Source: DASPWW01 sp963803425
GTDB taxonomy: Bacteria > Actinomycetota > Thermoleophilia > Solirubrobacterales > 70-9
Length of the DNA: 64,000 bases
Assembly (NCBI GenBank): GCA_963803425.1
Contig: CAWDMA010000001.1
Span: 124,001 to 188,000 of the forward strand
Direction of reading: 5' to 3'
The notes below the pieces were generated by a model. It saw nothing but the letters and a program-made list of their open reading frames with translations. It was not told where the DNA came from and did not search any database. The translations under genes were made by a program, and so were the position numbers. Positions within the stretch are counted from its first letter, which is position 1; every line of letters begins with the position of its first letter. Positions 51,411 to 58,760 of this stretch are shown in pieces.

Positions 51411-52244
51411 ATGGCGGCGCCGGCGACAGGAGGCGAGCAGTTCAAGCGGCTGCAGGCCGAGGGTTGGTCCGACCGCGCCGAGACCTACGGCGACCTGCTC
51501 GGATCGGTCACCGCACGCGTCGCTGAGCCGCTGCTCGACGCCGCCGGGGTGCACGGCCGGATCCGGATGCTCGACGTCGCAACCGGCCCCGGGTACGCCG
51601 CGGAGCGCGCCGCCGCCCGCGGCGCGGACGTGATCGGGATCGACATCGCGGAGGGGATGCTGGAGCTCGCCCGCCGCCGCCAGCCCGAGCTCGAGTTCCG
51701 CTACGGGGACGCGGAGCAGCTTCCGTTCGACGACGCCAGCTTCGACGCGGTGGTCGGCGGGTTCGTCGTCAACCACCTCCCCGAGCCCGCGGTCGCGGTG
51801 GCCGAGGCGGTCCGCGTGCTGCGCCGTCCCGGCACAGTCGCGCTCAGCGTCTGGGATGTGCCGGAGCGCAACCGGATGAACGGAGTGTTCTCCGACGCGA
51901 TCGCGGACGCCGGAGTCGACACCACCGGAGCGGAGCCGGTCGCCGGCCCGGACTCCTACCGGTTCTCCGACGACTCGGAGTTCGAGCGACTGCTCGGGGA
52001 TGCCGGCCTCGGCGAGGTGCGGGTGGAGACCGTGGCGCTGTCGCTGCATGTCCCCGACGCGGATGCGGTGTGGCACGGCCTGCTCGGCAGCACAGTCCGG
52101 ATCCGGAGCCTGTACGACGCGCAGCCCCCTGACGCCCGGGCCGCGATCCGCGAGGCCTTCGATCGCCGCGTCGACGTCCACCGCGGCGAGGCGGGCGTGG
52201 AGCTGCCGGCGGTCGCGAAGCTCGCCTCGGGCCGGGTGCGGTGA
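51411..52244 (+). CDS. Class I SAM-dependent methyltransferase
   Basis: A 277-residue UbiE/MenG-like methyltransferase. Motif I is RMLDVATGPGYAAERAAARG, followed by VIGIDIAEGMLELARRRQ, LPFDDASFDAVVGGFVVNHL and the LSVWDVPERNRM region. No transmembrane part. The acceptor is unknown; similarity to quinone and small-molecule methyltransferases is general. It is followed 4 bp later by the convergent small protein gene. Confidence 0.87.
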   Translation: MAAPATGGEQFKRLQAEGWSDRAETYGDLLGSVTARVAEPLLDAAGVHGRIRMLDVATGPGYAAERAAARGADVIGIDIAEGMLELARRRQPELEFRYGDAEQLPFDDASFDAVVGGFVVNHLPEPAVAVAEAVRVLRRPGTVALSVWDVPERNRMNGVFSDAIADAGVDTTGAEPVAGPDSYRFSDDSEFERLLGDAGLGEVRVETVALSLHVPDADAVWHGLLGSTVRIRSLYDAQPPDARAAIREAFDRRVDVHRGEAGVELPAVAKLASGRVR

Positions 52245-52247
52245 GCG

Positions 52248-52502
52248 CTACTCGCCGGTCTCGATCGGCCCGATCCCGCGCGCGTCGCCGCTGACGCGGG
52301 CGAGCTGCTCGAGCCGGGCGATCTGGCGCTCGCCCTCGAGCCGGACCGGGTCATTCCCGGGGAGAGTCTCGATCAGGCGGCGGATCCGGTTGCGGACCTG
52401 GAGCGCGAAGTGCGGGGTGACCGGGCCGGCGAGCGCGCGGATGTCCTCCACGCCCACCCGGTGACCCGGGTCTATCCGCTCCGGGCTCTCGGCCTCGCTC
52501 AT
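52248..52502 (-). CDS. Small acidic/basic helical protein, unknown
   Basis: An 84-residue protein (SEAESPERIDPGHRVGVEDI, then VRNRIRRLIETLPGNDPVR and ERQIARLEQLARVSGDARG). It is mostly helical with no Cys or catalytic motif. It follows the 412-residue membrane-anchored gene by 14 bp on the same strand, so it is probably in that operon. I do not recognise the family. Confidence 0.6.
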   Translation of the reverse strand: MSEAESPERIDPGHRVGVEDIRALAGPVTPHFALQVRNRIRRLIETLPGNDPVRLEGERQIARLEQLARVSGDARGIGPIETGE

Positions 52503-52515
52503 CGCTCTCGCCTCC

Positions 52516-53754
52516 CTAGGTTCCCGCGGGGGGTTGGATCCGGACCAGCTCCAGCGACTCGTCGACCTCCGCCTGGAACGGGATCGATATCAGGCTCGTG
52601 TCTCCGATCAGCCATGCGTGGTTGTACAGCGCGCGGGTCGGGTCCGTACGGTATCCGGGCTTGATGTCGAGCAGGTAGCCGCGCAGCGCGGCGGGCACCG
52701 AGTCCGCGTCGTCGGTGACCAGCAGCGGCCCCCAGTCGCCGCCCGCGGACAGCGCCGCCGAGGCCGCCGCATCGAGCGGCTGCGCGGAGTTCTCGATCAC
52801 GAGGCCGTGGCCCGGGTCGTTGACCCCCCACCCGAAGCCGGAGGAGTCGAACCGCGCGAACGCGATCGCGCTCGAGACCGGATCGTCGGCGGAGATCCGC
52901 TGCACGTCCGGGACCCTCTTCTCTACCTTCGTCTGGACCTTGTCCGAGGCGACCTCCTCGGGCCCGAGCAGGAACACGGGCGTGTCCTTGTGGCGCTTCA
53001 GCGCCTTCATGGTCGGCTTCGGCACCCGGTTGCGCTCCACGAACAGAACCGGATCGCCCGAGCGCGCCGCCCAGGCCGCGGCCGGCATCGCGAACGCGGG
53101 GTCCTCGGTCGAGACCAGCACGATGCCGCGGGGCTTCTCGCGGGTGAGCCGACCGCGGAGGCGGTCCACCTCGGCGGCGATCTCGGCTGGATCCCCGCCC
53201 GAGATCCGGGTCGTCTCGATTTCGTCGGGCGCGCTCACGTCCCCGACCGCGAACGCCTGCGCGTGGTCGGTCTCGGGGCTTCCGGTGGGCCGCAGGGCTG
53301 CGATCGCGGACTCGGTCTGGTCCGGGAGCGAGTCCGGCTCGCCGACCAGCACGGGAGCCCCGATCGGGTCGGCGACGAGCGGCGCCGCCGCGATCCCGGC
53401 CGCCCAGTCCCCGGCGGTGACCAGCGTCACGGCGGCGGCTCTCTCGACGTCGCCCGCCGAGGGATGGGTTGCGAGCGCGACGGCGGCGGCGTCGTCGGTC
53501 GGGTCGACCCCGGCCACCCGGGTCGTGTTCCGGGTCGCGAGCGCCGGGAAGCTGAGCTGCTGGACCGGCGCCGGCCCGTGGTCCTCGGTGGTGGTCAGCA
53601 CCGGCGCGGGCACGGCATTCTCGTCACCGCTGAGCTGGCCGACTGCGATCACGGCCGCGGCGCCGAGCACAGCCGCGAGGATCATGCCGGCGACGATCAT
53701 GCCCGGCGAGGGGCGTCCGGGAGGGGGCGGAGGCGGGGGCGGTTGGTGCGCCAC
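52516..53754 (-). CDS. Membrane-anchored protein with cell-wall-binding-repeat-like domain
   Basis: A 412-residue protein. A Pro-rich cytoplasmic start (PPPPPPPPGRPSPG), one transmembrane helix (MIVAGMILAAVLGAAAVIAV) and a large extracellular domain. The latter has repeats like AAAVTLVTAGDWAAGIAAAP, DPVLFVERNRVPKPT and DTPVFLLGPEEVASDKVQ, the A-x-L-V-x-G-D-x-A-A pattern of CW_binding_2 (PF04122) modules. The role is probably wall attachment or an envelope scaffold. It is divergent from the acyl-CoA dehydrogenase gene. Confidence 0.75.
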   Translation of the reverse strand: MAHQPPPPPPPPGRPSPGMIVAGMILAAVLGAAAVIAVGQLSGDENAVPAPVLTTTEDHGPAPVQQLSFPALATRNTTRVAGVDPTDDAAAVALATHPSAGDVERAAAVTLVTAGDWAAGIAAAPLVADPIGAPVLVGEPDSLPDQTESAIAALRPTGSPETDHAQAFAVGDVSAPDEIETTRISGGDPAEIAAEVDRLRGRLTREKPRGIVLVSTEDPAFAMPAAAWAARSGDPVLFVERNRVPKPTMKALKRHKDTPVFLLGPEEVASDKVQTKVEKRVPDVQRISADDPVSSAIAFARFDSSGFGWGVNDPGHGLVIENSAQPLDAAASAALSAGGDWGPLLVTDDADSVPAALRGYLLDIKPGYRTDPTRALYNHAWLIGDTSLISIPFQAEVDESLELVRIQPPAGT

Positions 53755-53789
53755 GGGCGCGGAAGACTATTCGCCCGTGAGCCTGTAAA

Positions 53790-53812
53790 CTGGCTGACTG
53801 ACCAGTCAATCG
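53790..53812. promoter_or_regulatory. Operator-like inverted repeat upstream of acyl-CoA dehydrogenase
   Basis: The core 53794-53809 reads CTGACTGACCAGTCAA and matches 14 of 16 bases of the palindrome core at 47256-47271. TGTAAACT just upstream (53784-53791) may be a -10 element. The site lies 60-80 bp before the start at 53872. The same regulator as for the thiolase/dehydrogenase pair is inferred. Confidence 0.6.
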
Positions 53813-53871
53813 AGCGTGTCGACCGCGCTCGCCTCTCTCGCCAAGACCGAGCAAAAAGGGGGCCGTCCGGG

Positions 53872-55254
53872 ATGGAGTTCGCACTCACCGACGAGCAGCA
53901 GGAGTTCAAGGCGCTGTGCCGCCGCTTCGCGGCGGAGGTGATCCGGCCCGTGGCGGCCAAGCACGACGCCGAGGAGAGCGTTCCGTGGGAGGTGTTGCGC
54001 TCGGCCCGCGAGTGGGGTCTGCACGGGATCGCTCACGTGCAGCGGCTCGGGTCGGACCCCGACGGCCAGCTCAGCGCGATCTACGCCGAGGAGCTGCACT
54101 GGGGCTGCGCCGGGATCGCGCTGGCGATCTCCGCCTCGACGCTCGCCGCCGCGGGGCTCGCCTCCAGCGGTACCCCCGAGCAGATCGCCAAGTGGGTGCC
54201 GGAGTGCTTCGGGGACGGCGACGAGATCAAGCTCGGCGCCTACGCGGTCACGGAGCCGCAGGCCGGGTCAGACGTGAAGAGCCTGCGCACCACCGCGAAG
54301 CTCGATGGCGACGAGTGGGTCCTGAACGGGACCAAGGTCTTCATCTCCAACGGCGGGATCGCCGACGTCCACGTGGTCGTCGCCACCGTCGACCCCGAGC
54401 TCGGCCACCGTGGCCAGGCTTCGTTCGTGATCGGACCGGAGACCCCCGGCCTGCGCCAGGGCAAGAAGGAGTCGAAGCTCGGGATCCGCGCCTCGCACAC
54501 CGCCGAGGTGGTGCTCGAGGACTGCCGGATCCCGGCGGACAACCTGCTCGGCGGAATGGACAAGCTGGAGCGGAAGTTGGAGCGGGCGCGCTCGGGCCGG
54601 TCGTCGGGCCGCGCGTCCGGGGCGCTCGCGACCTTCGAGCTCACCCGCCCGGTCGTCGGCGCCTCCGCGCTCGGGATCGCCCAGGCCGCGTACGAGTGGA
54701 CGCTCGCCTACCTGGACAACGGCGGCGCCGTCGACCCGATCGAGCACGCGCTCGACTTCGGGCCGACCGCGGGGAGGCCGCCGCTGGAGCGCCAGCAGGT
54801 GCAGCAGGTGCTCGCCGACGTCGCCACCGAGATCGAGGCGGCGCGGCTGCTCGTCCAGCGCGCATCGTGGATGGGCCGCACCGGGATCCCGCTCACCGGC
54901 GGCCAGGGCTCGATGTCGAAGCTGAAGGCCGGCGACGTCGCGATGTGGGCGACCCGGACGCTGATGGACGTGATCGGCCCGGCCGCATGGTCGACCGAGT
55001 ACCCGCTCGAGAAGTGGTTCCGGGACGCCAAGATCTATCAGCTGTTCGAGGGCACGGCCGAGATCCAGCGGCAGGTGGTCTCGCGGATGCAGGCCGAGGA
55101 GTACCGGAACCGGCTCGCCGAGGGGGCCGAGATCGCGGCCGACGCGATCAAGGCCGCCGGGAACGGCGACACACCGGCCGACAAGGCCCGCGCCGCGGCG
55201 GAGGCGGTCGAGTCCCGGAACGGCGCCGGCGAGCCCGCGAAGACGACCGCGTAG
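53872..55254 (+). CDS. Acyl-CoA dehydrogenase with internal insertions
   Basis: A 460-residue FAD enzyme. ACAD motifs: AYAVTEPQAGSDVKSLRTTA, WVLNGTKVFISNGGIADV, GIRASHTAEVVLEDCRIP, and the catalytic Glu in IYQLFEGTAEIQRQVVSRM. It is about 80 residues longer than usual. Extra segments are a basic loop ERKLERARSGRSSGRASG (about 240), a Gly/Pro-containing DNGGAVDPIEHALDFGPTAG (about 285) and a C-terminal helical Ala/Glu tail (about 425-460). It performs the first step of beta-oxidation. ATG 53872 follows AAGGGGG. An operator-like repeat lies upstream. Confidence 0.9.
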   Translation: MEFALTDEQQEFKALCRRFAAEVIRPVAAKHDAEESVPWEVLRSAREWGLHGIAHVQRLGSDPDGQLSAIYAEELHWGCAGIALAISASTLAAAGLASSGTPEQIAKWVPECFGDGDEIKLGAYAVTEPQAGSDVKSLRTTAKLDGDEWVLNGTKVFISNGGIADVHVVVATVDPELGHRGQASFVIGPETPGLRQGKKESKLGIRASHTAEVVLEDCRIPADNLLGGMDKLERKLERARSGRSSGRASGALATFELTRPVVGASALGIAQAAYEWTLAYLDNGGAVDPIEHALDFGPTAGRPPLERQQVQQVLADVATEIEAARLLVQRASWMGRTGIPLTGGQGSMSKLKAGDVAMWATRTLMDVIGPAAWSTEYPLEKWFRDAKIYQLFEGTAEIQRQVVSRMQAEEYRNRLAEGAEIAADAIKAAGNGDTPADKARAAAEAVESRNGAGEPAKTTA

Positions 55255-55257
55255 GCG

Positions 55258-55683
55258 CTAGCCGGACCAGGCCATCAGCGAGCCCTGGCGTGCCTGCACG
55301 TCCCCGGCCAGCCGCGTGCACAGCAGGGCGACCTTGTAGATGCCGGGATCGAGCAGGTAGCCCTCTCGTCCGGGTTGGCCGCGGGCGTGTCGCCGCGCAG
55401 CGACAGCGTCGCGGCGGCCAGCACTGCGCGAGGCGGTCGTGATCTGAGTCGAGAGGATCGTCGTCGGCGTGCTCGCCGGCAGCTCGATCGCGTCGTCACC
55501 GCGCTGCGTAGTTGCCGATGCCGGGACCGGGATCATGCCGGGCACCACCTCGTCGATCTCCTTGCGCGCCTGCTTGCGCGCGATCTTCCTCGTCTTCTTC
55601 GTGCTGACGCTCGTCGTGGCGGGATCGGCGACCGCGGTCCCGGCCAATAAGCTCGCTGTCAGGTGGCTCACGCGCACACGCAT
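55258..55683 (-). CDS. Exported protein of unknown function, middle probably read in the wrong frame
   Basis: The given frame runs from about 55683 (MRVRVSHLTASLLAGTAVADPA; GTG 55671 or 55677 are alternatives) through a helical KKTRKIARKQARKEIDEVVP to a C-terminal LLDPGIYKVALLCTRLAGD. Between about 55378 and 55430 the open frame gives Arg-rich, non-natural sequence, while a shifted frame reads VLAAATLSLRGDTPAANPDE. Two opposite single-base shifts would join the parts. The start overlaps the divergent CDF gene start by about 20 bp, which is unusual and makes the exact start uncertain. I do not recognise a family. Confidence 0.5.
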   Translation of the reverse strand: MRVRVSHLTASLLAGTAVADPATTSVSTKKTRKIARKQARKEIDEVVPGMIPVPASATTQRGDDAIELPASTPTTILSTQITTASRSAGRRDAVAARRHARGQPGREGYLLDPGIYKVALLCTRLAGDVQARQGSLMAWSG

Positions 55684-56589
55684 GGCGGCCACGCGCACGG
55701 CCTGGACGCACGCCGGGCGGACAGCGCCCGCCGGATGTGGTGGGCGCTCGGGATCAACGTCGTCCTGCTCGTCGCCGAGGCCGTCGCCGGCCTCGTCACC
55801 GGGTCGCTGGCGCTGCTCGCCGACGCCGGGCACGTGCTCTCCGACGTCGGCGGAATCGGGCTGGCGCTGTTCGCGGGCGCGCTCGCGGCGCGCCCCGCGG
55901 ACTCCCGCCGCACCTTCGGCTACCAGCGCACGGAGGTGTTCGCCGCGCTCGTCAACGGGATTGCGCTGATCGTGATCGCGATCCTGGTCGCGATAGAGGC
56001 CGTGAACAGGTTCGGCGATCCGCCCACGGTGGAGGCGGGCGGAGTGCTCGTCTTCGGTCTCATCGGCCTCGCCGGGAACGTGATCGCGACGATCGTGCTG
56101 GCCGGCGGCCGGCGCGAGGACGTAAACCTGGAAGGTGCGCTGCGCCACTCCGCGGCCGACGCGCTCGGCTCGATCGGCGTGATCGTGTCGGGCGGGGTGA
56201 TCCTCGCGACCGGGTGGGAGCCGATCGACCCGATCGCCAGCCTCGTGATCTCGGGCCTGATCATTGCCTCCTCCGTGAGGCTGATCAGGGAGCCGGCGGA
56301 CGTGTTGATGGAGGCCGCGCCTGCCGGGATGGACGTGGACGCCGTCGCGGCCGAGATCTGCAAGGTCGAGGACGTCCGGGCCGTCCACGATCTTCATCTG
56401 TGGACGGTGACGTCGGGCTTCGAGGCGCTCTCCGCGCACGTCGTCGCAGCGGTCGGCTGCGACCGCGACCTCGTCATGCGGCGGATCGAGGTGATGCTGC
56501 GCGAGACGCACGGGATCGAGCACACGACGCTGCAGATGGAGGAGGAGGCCCCGCCCCAGCTGCTCGACGTGGAACGGACCCGGCAGTAA
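55663..56589 (+). CDS. Cation diffusion facilitator (CzcD/ZitB-like) metal exporter
   Basis: A 308-residue CDF transporter. A His-rich N-terminus (AHAHTHGGHAHG) is followed by six membrane helices with the metal sites LLADAGHVLSDVGGIG (helix 2, HxxxD) and LRHSAADALGSIGVIV (helix 5), and a C-terminal cytoplasmic domain (EDVRAVHDLHLWTVTSGFEA). It exports zinc or another divalent metal by proton antiport (family knowledge). GTG 55663. A strong terminator follows at 56598-56643. Confidence 0.92.
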   Translation: MAHAHTHGGHAHGLDARRADSARRMWWALGINVVLLVAEAVAGLVTGSLALLADAGHVLSDVGGIGLALFAGALAARPADSRRTFGYQRTEVFAALVNGIALIVIAILVAIEAVNRFGDPPTVEAGGVLVFGLIGLAGNVIATIVLAGGRREDVNLEGALRHSAADALGSIGVIVSGGVILATGWEPIDPIASLVISGLIIASSVRLIREPADVLMEAAPAGMDVDAVAAEICKVEDVRAVHDLHLWTVTSGFEALSAHVVAAVGCDRDLVMRRIEVMLRETHGIEHTTLQMEEEAPPQLLDVERTRQ

Positions 56590-56597
56590 CCCGGGAC

Positions 56598-56643
56598 CCC
56601 GCGGCGCGCGGACGCGAAGCCGAGCACGCCGCGGGTTTTTGTT
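56598..56643 (+). terminator. Intrinsic terminator of the CDF gene
   Basis: CCCGCGGCG (56598-56606) pairs with CGCCGCGGG (56627-56635), followed by TTTTTGTT. This is a clear rho-independent terminator 8 bp after the CDF stop, separating it from the riboswitch-controlled gene. Confidence 0.85.
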
Positions 56644-56679
56644 AGTGGACGCTTGCAATAACGCTTGCGACTGTTACCC

Positions 56680-56820
56680 TCACGCACGATTCGACCGAGT
56701 CCGCGCGCGAAACTACGCCGCGGAGCGGGGGAACCAACTTCCGGGGCGAATGGTCCCCTTGGACCAGGCGCAAGCTCTTTCGGCGCCAGCCCGTCAGCTA
56801 ACCCCGTAGGTGACGAAAGA
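56680..56820 (+). ncRNA. c-di-AMP riboswitch (ydaO-yuaA type)
   Basis: The leader carries hallmark ydaO consensus blocks in order: GCCGCGGAGCGGGGGAACC (56718-56736), GGGGCGAAT (56743-56751), CTCTTTCGGCGCC, and the highly conserved 3' block CCGTCAGCTAACCCCGTAGG (56791-56810). In Actinobacteria this class commonly precedes cell-wall hydrolase genes and shuts expression when c-di-AMP is high (established knowledge). The edges are approximate because I could not fold P1. Confidence 0.9.
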
Positions 56821-56821
56821 G

Positions 56822-57976
56822 ATGGAACGCGGATCACAGCAGCAGCGGCTGACCGACCGGCGACGCCGGGCGGCGGCGGTGTTCGTCGCCGCCTCGGTCG
56901 CCGCCGGCGTGCTCGCCGCCGGGTCCGCCGCGCAGGACCTGCAGGGACAGCTCGACGCGAAGCGGTCCAAGCTCGACTCGGCGCAGTCGAAGCGGGGCGT
57001 GCTCACCACCGATATCCAGCACTACTCGAGCCGGATCTCCCAGCTCGAGGGCGAGGTGGCGGCGCTTCGGAACCGCGAGGCGGCAGTGCAGGCCGAGCTC
57101 GACAAGGTCCAGACCCACCTCGACCGGGAGCACGACCGCCTCGTCGCGCTCCGGGCGCGGCTGAAGCGGTCCGTCCACGTGCTCAAGCAGCGCCTCGTCG
57201 CGATCTACAAGTCGGACTCGCCCGACACGCTCACGGTGATCCTCGAGTCCGACGGCTTCTCGGACCTGCTGGAGCGCTACGAGTACCTGAGCCGGATCGA
57301 GGCGCAGGACTCGGACGTGATCAACCGCGTCCGCGATCTTCGCAACGAGACCAAGGGGGTGGTGGGGCGGATCCGCGTCGACCGCGACGAGATCGCCGCC
57401 AAGAAGCGGGAGCTGACCCGGACCCGCTCGTCCCTGCAGGCTCGTGAGGGCGACCTGTCCACCGCCCGCTCCAACCGCAAGGACGCGCTGTCCTCGATCA
57501 ACGACAACATCAAGCGACTCGAGGGCGACGTCGGCGACCTCGAGGGGAAGATCCAGAGCCAGCTCCAGTCCAGCACCTCGACCCTGCCCGCCGGCCCGAT
57601 CCGGGGCGGGACGGGCCAGCTGATCTGGCCCGTGAACGGCCCCGTCACCTCTCCCTTCGGGATGCGGTGGGGCCGGCTGCACGCCGGGATCGACATCGGC
57701 GTCCCCTCCGGGACGCCGATCCGCGCCGCCGACGGAGGCAGGGTGGCCCTCGCCGCGCCGACAGGGGGCTACGGGAACTACACGTGCATCGACCACGGCG
57801 GCGGGCTGTCGACCTGCTACGGGCACCAGTCGCGGTTCGCGACCTCCGCCGGCGCCTCGGTCCACCAGGGAGAGGTGATCGGCTACAGCGGCTGCACCGG
57901 GTCGTGCTTCGGCGACCACCTCCACTTCGAGGTCCGGGTCAACGGCACGCCGGTCGACCCGATGGGCTACCTGTAG
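56822..57976 (+). CDS. M23-family peptidoglycan endopeptidase with coiled-coil, riboswitch-controlled
   Basis: A 384-residue exported murein hydrolase. A basic n-region (LTDRRRRAA) and hydrophobic core (VFVAASVAAGVLAAGSAA) form the signal. Residues about 40-250 are a long EnvC-like coiled coil (QLDAKRSKLDSAQSKRG, TRSSLQAREGDLSTARSNR). The C-terminal LytM domain has SPFGMRWGRLHAGIDIG (HxxxD), HQSRFAT and GDHLHFEVRVNG (HxH), so the zinc site is intact. ATG 56822 is preferred; GTG 56810 overlaps the riboswitch end. The 3' end overlaps the convergent hydrolase by 10 bp. Confidence 0.92.
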   Translation: MERGSQQQRLTDRRRRAAAVFVAASVAAGVLAAGSAAQDLQGQLDAKRSKLDSAQSKRGVLTTDIQHYSSRISQLEGEVAALRNREAAVQAELDKVQTHLDREHDRLVALRARLKRSVHVLKQRLVAIYKSDSPDTLTVILESDGFSDLLERYEYLSRIEAQDSDVINRVRDLRNETKGVVGRIRVDRDEIAAKKRELTRTRSSLQAREGDLSTARSNRKDALSSINDNIKRLEGDVGDLEGKIQSQLQSSTSTLPAGPIRGGTGQLIWPVNGPVTSPFGMRWGRLHAGIDIGVPSGTPIRAADGGRVALAAPTGGYGNYTCIDHGGGLSTCYGHQSRFATSAGASVHQGEVIGYSGCTGSCFGDHLHFEVRVNGTPVDPMGYL

Positions 57977-58704
57977 TCGCCGGCCGCGCCGAGCGCCCGC
58001 TCCAGCCACCGCAGCGCCACCCCGTGCAGCTCGGCGTCGTGCTGGGCGGAGCGGTGATGCCCGCCCGGAAGCAGGATCAGCTTGCTGGGATCCCCGGACC
58101 CCGCGTACAGCCGCTCCGAGACGGTGTACGGGACCTGGTCGTCGCCGCGGGCGTGGATCAGGAGCAGCGGCCTTCCCGACAGCAGCACGATCGCCTCACC
58201 GATCTCGTGCTCGCCGAGCCACCCCTCGAGTGCAGGCGCGTCCGCCCGGAACTCGAGATCGCCCCGGCGCAGCGCTCGCAGCAGACCGTCCTCGGGAGCG
58301 GGGCAGATCGCGACCACCCCCGCGATCGCATCCGATCTCGCTGCGGCGTGGATCGCGAGCGTGCCGCCCATGCTCGACCCCCTCACACACACCCGCTCCG
58401 GGTCGACGCCGTCCACCCCCGACAGGAAGCGGGCGATCACGGTCACGTCCCCGACCGCGCTGGGCGACATCACGTCGGTCGAGGCGCCGTGGCCGCGCTG
58501 GTCGTACGCGATCGCCGCCCACCCGTAGGCGGCGGCGGCCCGCGCGAAGTCGGCGTGGTTCTCCTTCCGGGAGCCGGCGCCGTGCAGGATCACGATCCCC
58601 GGCCACGGCGGCGCCGCAGCCCCCGCGTCCGGAAGCCACAGCTCGTAGGGGCGGCCCTCCTGCACCCCGGTCCGGGTCGGCTTGGTCGGCGCTGGGACCT
58701 TCAC
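57967..58704 (-). CDS. Alpha/beta hydrolase (dienelactone-hydrolase / acyl-peptidase-like)
   Basis: A 245-residue hydrolase. GIVILHGAGSRKENHADFA (oxyanion region), AYDQRGHGAS, nucleophile elbow CVRGSSMGGTLAIHAA, Asp in LIHARGDDQVPYT and His in LPGGHHRSAQHD complete a triad. No signal peptide. ATG 58704. It is divergent from lysA, 57 bp away. The substrate is unknown; esters or peptides are possible. Confidence 0.87.
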   Translation of the reverse strand: MKVPAPTKPTRTGVQEGRPYELWLPDAGAAAPPWPGIVILHGAGSRKENHADFARAAAAYGWAAIAYDQRGHGASTDVMSPSAVGDVTVIARFLSGVDGVDPERVCVRGSSMGGTLAIHAAARSDAIAGVVAICPAPEDGLLRALRRGDLEFRADAPALEGWLGEHEIGEAIVLLSGRPLLLIHARGDDQVPYTVSERLYAGSGDPSKLILLPGGHHRSAQHDAELHGVALRWLERALGAAGDYR

Positions 58705-58760
58705 TGCACGGGCGAACCTACCGCGCCGGGTCGGCGCCGGCTCGTCACAATGCCGACACC

